Shown: positions 5,864-10,974 of the stretch, in pieces
Layout of the letters: the number at the start of each line of letters is the position of its first letter
Position numbering within the stretch: position 1 is the first letter of the stretch
Source: Phycisphaerales bacterium
GTDB taxonomy: Bacteria; Pseudomonadota; Gammaproteobacteria; Competibacterales; Competibacteraceae
DNA length: 10,974 nucleotides
Reading direction: 5' to 3'
Assembly: GCA_014879435.1 (NCBI GenBank)
Contig: JACSSB010000217.1
Location: 1 to 10,974, forward strand
The notes under the pieces: model-generated
Seen by the model: only the letters and a program-made list of their open reading frames with translations
Databases searched by the model: none
What the model was told of the DNA's origin: nothing
Translations under genes and position numbers: made by a program

Positions 5864-8800
5864 ATGCGTCGTTTCTATTTATTATTCCTATTTTCCTTAC
5901 TAGCCTCGTTGCTGTCGGTCAGTGCCGAGGCCGTCAACGATCCAACATTGGCGGTCACTGCTGCCCAATATTTACAATCAATACAAGATAATCGTAACAT
6001 AAACGATCAAGATGCCACGCTGTTGACCCGTCAGGCCGAACAATTGGTACAGCAAAGCAACTGGGTGGAGGCCATCAACCGCTACGAAGCGGCCATCGCC
6101 ACTGGCACACCGTCGCCAACTCTCTGGCTCAATCTTAGCCAGAGCTGGTATCAACTGGCGCAAAGCGCCGGTTTGCAAACCCGAGAAAAGGCGCGAGATC
6201 GCACTAAACAAGCCGCTTGGAATGCCTTGCAGGTAGCACAAACCCCATCTGAACGCGCTCGCATCTTATTTTGGCTGGGTGAACGCTATGACCAAGATCA
6301 GCTACCCAAACAAGCCATGGTCGCATTCCGCGAAGGGCTGGAATTAGAAGACAATCCCCACATCGCCAAGCGCTATCAGGAATTGGTCGATGCCAACGCT
6401 TTCCAGATCAAGGGGGTCTCGGTCGAATCCGAAAGTGCCACTCCGAAGATCTGCCTGAACTTCTCCGACAATCTGAGCAAAGATCGGCGGAATCATTATG
6501 AAGATTATCTGCAAGTCCAACCCCCGATTCAGGCGGTGGCCAGCGCCAAAGAACAACAACTGTGCGTGGAAGGGGTCCGCCACGGTCAAAGTTACATCAT
6601 CACCGCCCGAGCCGGTATCCCCTCTGCCGCTGGCGAAAAAACCTTAGTCAATCAGGAATTCACCGCCAAGGTTGAGGATCGCGAGCCAAGCCTGGGTTTT
6701 CGCGGCACAACCTACGTGCTGCCCAGAACCGGCGATCAGCATCTCCCTTTAATCAGCATCAATCTGGATGCAGCGCGGCTGCGGGTACTGCGGATCAATG
6801 ATCGTAATCTGGCACGGGAGATCGAGGATAACCGCATCACTCGTCTACTGGATGGCTACGATATCAACACCATCGCCCAGCAATCCGGCGAGCAAGTGTG
6901 GCAAGGCACTCTGAATCTGGCCACTGGCGAGCGCAATCAAGAAATTACTACCGCCATCCCCATCAGCGAGATCCTGCGCGATCCACAACCGGGCATCTAC
7001 ATCGTCACTGCCGGACCACTCAGCCAAGACTTGGACAGTTACGAAAATCGGGCCACTCAGTGGCTAGTGGTTTCCGATATCGGTCTATTCACCCTGCGCG
7101 GCGACGATGGCCTGCACGTCTTCACCCGCTCACTGGCTAGCGCCCAACCATTAGCGAACATCAGACTGCACCTGTACGCCCGCAACAACAGCGAACTGGG
7201 TCAAGTGGTCACCAACAGCCAGGGTTATGCCCGGATCGATCCGGGTCTGCTTCGTGGCGCTGGCGGCCGCGAACCGGCAGCACTGATGGCCTTTGGCCAG
7301 AATGACTATAACTTTCTCGATCTGAGCAAACCGGCTTTTGATCTGAGTGATCGTGGCGTGGGCGGGCGTGCTGCGCCAGGACCAGTGGATACCTTCCTCT
7401 ACACCGAGCGCGGCGTCTACCGGCCGGGCGAAACCGTAGAGCTGATGGCGCTGGCCCGCGATAACCGCGGCTATGCCCTCACCGAGACTCCGTTGACGCT
7501 AAAAGTATTTCGCCCAGATGCGGTAGAAATCGCGCAACTGCAACCGAGCAATCCAGCCCTAGGCGGCTATCGCGTCCAACTACCGCTCCCGTTAAATGCC
7601 CGTACCGGTAATTGGACCGTGAAGGCGTATACCGATCCCAAGGGTGCTTCCGTTGGGCAATTGAGCTTCCAGGTCGAAGACTTCGTACCGCAACAATTGA
7701 AATTGGAATTAAATTCAACGGCAACGATGCTGAAGCCGAGCGAAGCGGCGGTGGTGAACATCGATGGCCGCTTCCTGTACGGAGCACCGGCCGCTAACCT
7801 CAAGGCCGAGGCCGAGGTGGTGCTGAATGAAGACACCAACCCCTATCCAAGCTTTCCGGGTTATCACTTCGGGCTGGTACAGGACAGTTGGACCGCGCAA
7901 CGCTTCCCGGTAACGCTAACCGGTACCGATGAGCAGGGCAAAGCGCAAGCGCTCATCACCCTGGAACAGACTCCCGACACCAGTCGGCCACTGCTGGCCA
8001 AGGTACGGGTATCGCTGTTCGAGCCGGGCGGACGAGCGGTGACGCGCAGTCTGGATCTGCCCTATCGCACCCAACCGTTCGCTATCGGCATCAAGCCCCG
8101 CTTTGGTGATGGTGGAGTTCAACGCGGCCAACCCGCCGAGTTTGAAGTGATTGCACTCGACCCATCGGGCCAGCCGCTCGCCAAAAATGGGCTGCGTGCC
8201 GAACTGGTACGCGAGGAATACGACTATTACTGGTATCACGATGAGGGTCGTTGGAACTACAAGCTGATCATCAATGACAGCACCTCAAGCGGCACGCAAA
8301 CTTTGAATCTCACCGCCGATCAACCGACTGTAGTCACTGAGCGCAGTCTGGACTGGGGTTCTTACCGGCTGGACATCCTCGACCCAGCCACCGGCGTTGC
8401 CTCCAGCTTACGCTTTTGGGCTGGCTGGTTCGCCACTCCCAGCGAAGGCGATACGCCTGACCAGATGAAGGTCACGCTGGATAAACCGCGCTACCAAGCC
8501 GGGGAAACCGCCAAAATTTTCGTGCGTGCGCCCTTCACTGGCGAAGTGCTGCTGAACGTTGTCGGCGACCGGCTGTGGCTGAGCAAGACCGTCAGTACAG
8601 ACGCAGATGGAACCACGGTGGAATTGCCGATTCCCGCCGAATGGGGTCCGGGCGTGTACATCACCGCCACTGCATTTCGTCCAGCGAACGGTGCCACGCA
8701 GCGCGGGCCGGGCCGGGCCATCGGCGTGGCTTGGGTGGGACTCGATCCAGCGCCACGCACCCTCAATATCACTTTGGACGCTCCAAGCGAATGGAAGCCA

Positions 8801-10974
8801 CGACAGACCGTGGAATTGCCGGTTGCGGTCAGTGGAATCGAAGCCGGTCAACCGGCCTGGCTAACGGTGGCGGCAGTGGATGAAGGTATCCTGCAATTGA
8901 CCGATTTCGCCACCCCAGACCCAGTGCAATATTTTCTTGGTAAGCGCCGATTAGGCATGCAGATTCTGGATCTATACGGCAAATTGATCGAATCGGGTGG
9001 CCGACCGGGCCAGCTCCGAGTCGGTGGTGATGCTGGTGGACGACAATTGGATGCTTCTGGCATCCGCACGGTGAAAACCGTGGCGCTATTCTCCGGGCCA
9101 GTGGCCTTGGATGGCGACGGACGCGCACGTGTGCCGCTGGCCCTGCCCGATTTCAACGGCCAATTACGACTAATGGCGGTGGCTTGGGACCGCAACCGGG
9201 TCGGTCGGGCCGAAGCCGCACCACGGGTACGTGACCCGCTGGTGGCACAAATCTATCTGCCGCGATTCCTGGCACCAGAGGACGAGAGCCAGATCACCGT
9301 GACCACCCGCAATCTGAATGCGCCCCCCGGCGATTATCAAGTGCGCCTAAGTGCCGAGGGTGCGGTGACCGTGGACGCACCGGCGGCATTCACCTTCACA
9401 GTGAGCGATTCCACCGCACAAAACCAGGATAGTCGGCACTTCATCCTTCGTGGTCGGCAACCAGGGCAAGGTCAACTTCGTTTGGAGATCAGCGGGCCAA
9501 ACGGCTTCCAGTTAGTACGGGAAGCGGACATCGGCGTGCGACCGGCGCAGACCATCGTCAGCGACCATGTTGCACAACGACTGAATCCTAACGAAAGCTT
9601 GCGGATCGACGGTGAAGCGTTGAACCGTTTTCTACCCGGCACCACTCAGGCACAACTGAGTGTGGCCAGCCGACCCAATCTCAATGTACCGGGACTGCTG
9701 GCCGAACTGGATCGCTATCCCTATGGCTGTCTGGAACAGACGACTAGCCGCGCCCTGCCTTTACTGTATTTCAATCAGGTCGCTCAATCCTGGGTGGGTC
9801 AAAAAGCCACCGAAGCTGGCTTGCGGGAGCGGGTCCAGAACGCCATTCAGCGCATTCTCAGCATGCAGGATGCCGGTGGTGGCTTCGGGCTGTGGGGTCC
9901 GAATAACAAGATTGAGGATTGGCTATCGGCCTATGCCATGGATTTCCTGGTCCGCGCCCGTCAAGAGCACTATCTGGTGCCGGAAGTGGCGTATCAAAGT
10001 GGCTTAAAACACTTACGGGAACGGGCCAATGAAGCCGATTTCGAGACGGAAGAGCTCGGCTGGCGGGCTTATAACCTGTATGTACTGGCACAAGTACAGC
10101 AAGCGGCCATCGGCGATCTGCGCTACTTGCACGATAATTACCTAGCAAAAATGCCCAATGCCTTGGCACAAGCGCAACTGGGTGTGGCGCTGGCCCGCTA
10201 CGGCGAACTGGACCGCGCACGAGAGGCATTCACTGCTGCGATAAATCGGGCCGAGCGGACTACGACACGCGACTACGGCAGCCCATTGCGCGACCGGGCG
10301 GCACTATTGGCCCTGTTGGCAGAGGCCAAACTGCTACCGGAGCGGATGCCGGAACTGGCCGATCAGGTCGCTGCCGACTTCAACACCCGCCGCTACACCA
10401 GCACCCAGGAACAATCCTGGCTACTGCTGGCGGCGCGTGCGCTGCTGCAAAAGTCAGGGCAACTGCAACTGGCAGTGAATGGACAACTCACCACGGCTGA
10501 TCCGTTCTACCGGTCGCTGTCAAGCGAAGCACTGAGCCAAGGGCTGACCGTGATCAACCAAGGTACACAGCCCGCTTGGTACACACTGAATCGGAGCGGA
10601 GTACCGATTGCACCACAACCGCCAGCCCAGGAGGGCTTCAGTATCAGCCGCCGCTATTACACCCGCAGCGGTGAGGAAGTGGACCCGACACAGATCCACC
10701 AAAACGATCTGTTGGTGGCAGTGATTACTGGCGAGGTGACGGATACAGAGCAGCAGCAGGCGCTGGTGGTGGATCTATTGCCTGCAGGATTGGAAATCGA
10801 GAATGCTCGGCTGGCAAACAATGCTTCGACAACCGAATTCGATTGGTTGCCGGAGCAAACCGCCACTCTGCACACCGAGATCCGGGACGACCGCTTCGTG
10901 GCAGCACTGGATCTCGATGCGGGTGAAAAGCGGCGATTCACCCTAGCCTATCTGGCGCGGGCAGTGACGCCCGG
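5864..10974 (+). CDS. Alpha-2-macroglobulin family protease inhibitor, thioester-containing, periplasmic (C-terminus beyond the right edge)
   Basis: Bacterial alpha-2-macroglobulins are protease traps: cleavage of a bait segment exposes a thioester that bonds covalently to the attacking protease. The frame is open for 1703 codons with no stop. Residues 1-23 form a signal peptide (Arg2-Arg3, hydrophobic 4-19, SAEA cleavage site) with no lipobox Cys, so the product should be a soluble periplasmic protein rather than a lipoprotein like E. coli YfhM. Residues 57-162 look TPR-like (NWVEAINRYEAAIA, FWLGERYDQDQLPKQAMVAF). A macroglobulin-type beta domain follows from about 182, then the TYVLPRTGDQHLPLISIN segment (about 285-305) common in proteobacterial members. 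The MG2 signature GVYRPGETVEL starts at 517 and the A2M signature AAVDEGILQLTDF is near 1003-1015. A candidate bait stretch lies at 1043-1072. The thioester Cys1289-Leu-Glu-Gln1292 (YPYGCLEQTTSR) and the helical thioester domain with DAGGGFGLWGP near 1337-1347 follow. The window ends in the receptor-binding-like C-terminal domain (LARAVTP). The mature part has very few Cys (KICLNF, QQLCVEG, CLEQ). pbpC often follows such genes; here that would be out of view. Confidence 0.94.
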   Translation, partial: MRRFYLLFLFSLLASLLSVSAEAVNDPTLAVTAAQYLQSIQDNRNINDQDATLLTRQAEQLVQQSNWVEAINRYEAAIATGTPSPTLWLNLSQSWYQLAQSAGLQTREKARDRTKQAAWNALQVAQTPSERARILFWLGERYDQDQLPKQAMVAFREGLELEDNPHIAKRYQELVDANAFQIKGVSVESESATPKICLNFSDNLSKDRRNHYEDYLQVQPPIQAVASAKEQQLCVEGVRHGQSYIITARAGIPSAAGEKTLVNQEFTAKVEDREPSLGFRGTTYVLPRTGDQHLPLISINLDAARLRVLRINDRNLAREIEDNRITRLLDGYDINTIAQQSGEQVWQGTLNLATGERNQEITTAIPISEILRDPQPGIYIVTAGPLSQDLDSYENRATQWLVVSDIGLFTLRGDDGLHVFTRSLASAQPLANIRLHLYARNNSELGQVVTNSQGYARIDPGLLRGAGGREPAALMAFGQNDYNFLDLSKPAFDLSDRGVGGRAAPGPVDTFLYTERGVYRPGETVELMALARDNRGYALTETPLTLKVFRPDAVEIAQLQPSNPALGGYRVQLPLPLNARTGNWTVKAYTDPKGASVGQLSFQVEDFVPQQLKLELNSTATMLKPSEAAVVNIDGRFLYGAPAANLKAEAEVVLNEDTNPYPSFPGYHFGLVQDSWTAQRFPVTLTGTDEQGKAQALITLEQTPDTSRPLLAKVRVSLFEPGGRAVTRSLDLPYRTQPFAIGIKPRFGDGGVQRGQPAEFEVIALDPSGQPLAKNGLRAELVREEYDYYWYHDEGRWNYKLIINDSTSSGTQTLNLTADQPTVVTERSLDWGSYRLDILDPATGVASSLRFWAGWFATPSEGDTPDQMKVTLDKPRYQAGETAKIFVRAPFTGEVLLNVVGDRLWLSKTVSTDADGTTVELPIPAEWGPGVYITATAFRPANGATQRGPGRAIGVAWVGLDPAPRTLNITLDAPSEWKPRQTVELPVAVSGIEAGQPAWLTVAAVDEGILQLTDFATPDPVQYFLGKRRLGMQILDLYGKLIESGGRPGQLRVGGDAGGRQLDASGIRTVKTVALFSGPVALDGDGRARVPLALPDFNGQLRLMAVAWDRNRVGRAEAAPRVRDPLVAQIYLPRFLAPEDESQITVTTRNLNAPPGDYQVRLSAEGAVTVDAPAAFTFTVSDSTAQNQDSRHFILRGRQPGQGQLRLEISGPNGFQLVREADIGVRPAQTIVSDHVAQRLNPNESLRIDGEALNRFLPGTTQAQLSVASRPNLNVPGLLAELDRYPYGCLEQTTSRALPLLYFNQVAQSWVGQKATEAGLRERVQNAIQRILSMQDAGGGFGLWGPNNKIEDWLSAYAMDFLVRARQEHYLVPEVAYQSGLKHLRERANEADFETEELGWRAYNLYVLAQVQQAAIGDLRYLHDNYLAKMPNALAQAQLGVALARYGELDRAREAFTAAINRAERTTTRDYGSPLRDRAALLALLAEAKLLPERMPELADQVAADFNTRRYTSTQEQSWLLLAARALLQKSGQLQLAVNGQLTTADPFYRSLSSEALSQGLTVINQGTQPAWYTLNRSGVPIAPQPPAQEGFSISRRYYTRSGEEVDPTQIHQNDLLVAVITGEVTDTEQQQALVVDLLPAGLEIENARLANNASTTEFDWLPEQTATLHTEIRDDRFVAALDLDAGEKRRFTLAYLARAVTP

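Noticed and set aside
8408..8851. A 147-codon minus-strand frame inside the macroglobulin gene
   Set aside because: It is a shadow of a continuous, motif-rich plus-strand frame. Other minus-strand frames between 7479 and 9195 were rejected for the same reason.
1..10974. A possible defence island, mobile element or other novel multi-gene system
   Set aside because: All four genes belong to known families with intact motifs. There are no transposases, integrases, terminal repeats, arrays, toxin-antitoxin pairs or composition shifts that I can see.

Overview
The window carries four protein-coding genes of an ordinary bacterial chromosome. Three lie on the minus strand in the order rppH, ptsP, purL (reading right to left). 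The fourth is a large alpha-2-macroglobulin gene that diverges from rppH on the plus strand. The rppH-ptsP pair, the PurL N-terminus typical of the large single-chain enzyme, and the close similarity of all three proteins to their Escherichia coli counterparts (compared from memory) point to a gammaproteobacterium with a moderately GC-rich genome. I cannot name the genus from this sequence.

Layout. Positions 1-2381 (minus) hold the first 793 codons of purL, cut by the left edge. A 113-bp gap (2382-2494) has an imperfect hairpin and a plausible extended -10 promoter for purL. Positions 2495-4759 (minus) hold complete ptsP, the GAF-containing enzyme I of the nitrogen phosphotransferase system. 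A 36-bp gap separates it from rppH (4796-5608, minus), a Nudix RNA pyrophosphohydrolase with a roughly 115-residue C-terminal tail. Positions 5609-5863 are the divergent promoter region. From 5864 to the right edge (plus) runs a bacterial alpha-2-macroglobulin with a signal peptide, a TPR-like N-terminal segment, a candidate bait region and an intact CLEQ thioester, open for 1703 codons without a stop.

Functional reading. RppH starts 5'-end-dependent mRNA decay by removing pyrophosphate. PtsP passes phosphate from PEP into the nitrogen regulatory relay, and in E. coli its GAF domain senses glutamine. PurL consumes glutamine in purine synthesis. The alpha-2-macroglobulin is a periplasmic protease trap, commonly encoded beside the peptidoglycan glycosyltransferase gene pbpC, which would lie beyond the right edge if present. 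I see no RNA genes, insertion sequences, CRISPR arrays, phage genes or signs of recent transfer. I found no evidence of an undescribed multi-gene system. The features most worth a second look are the RppH tail, the non-lipoprotein architecture of the alpha-2-macroglobulin, and its bait region.
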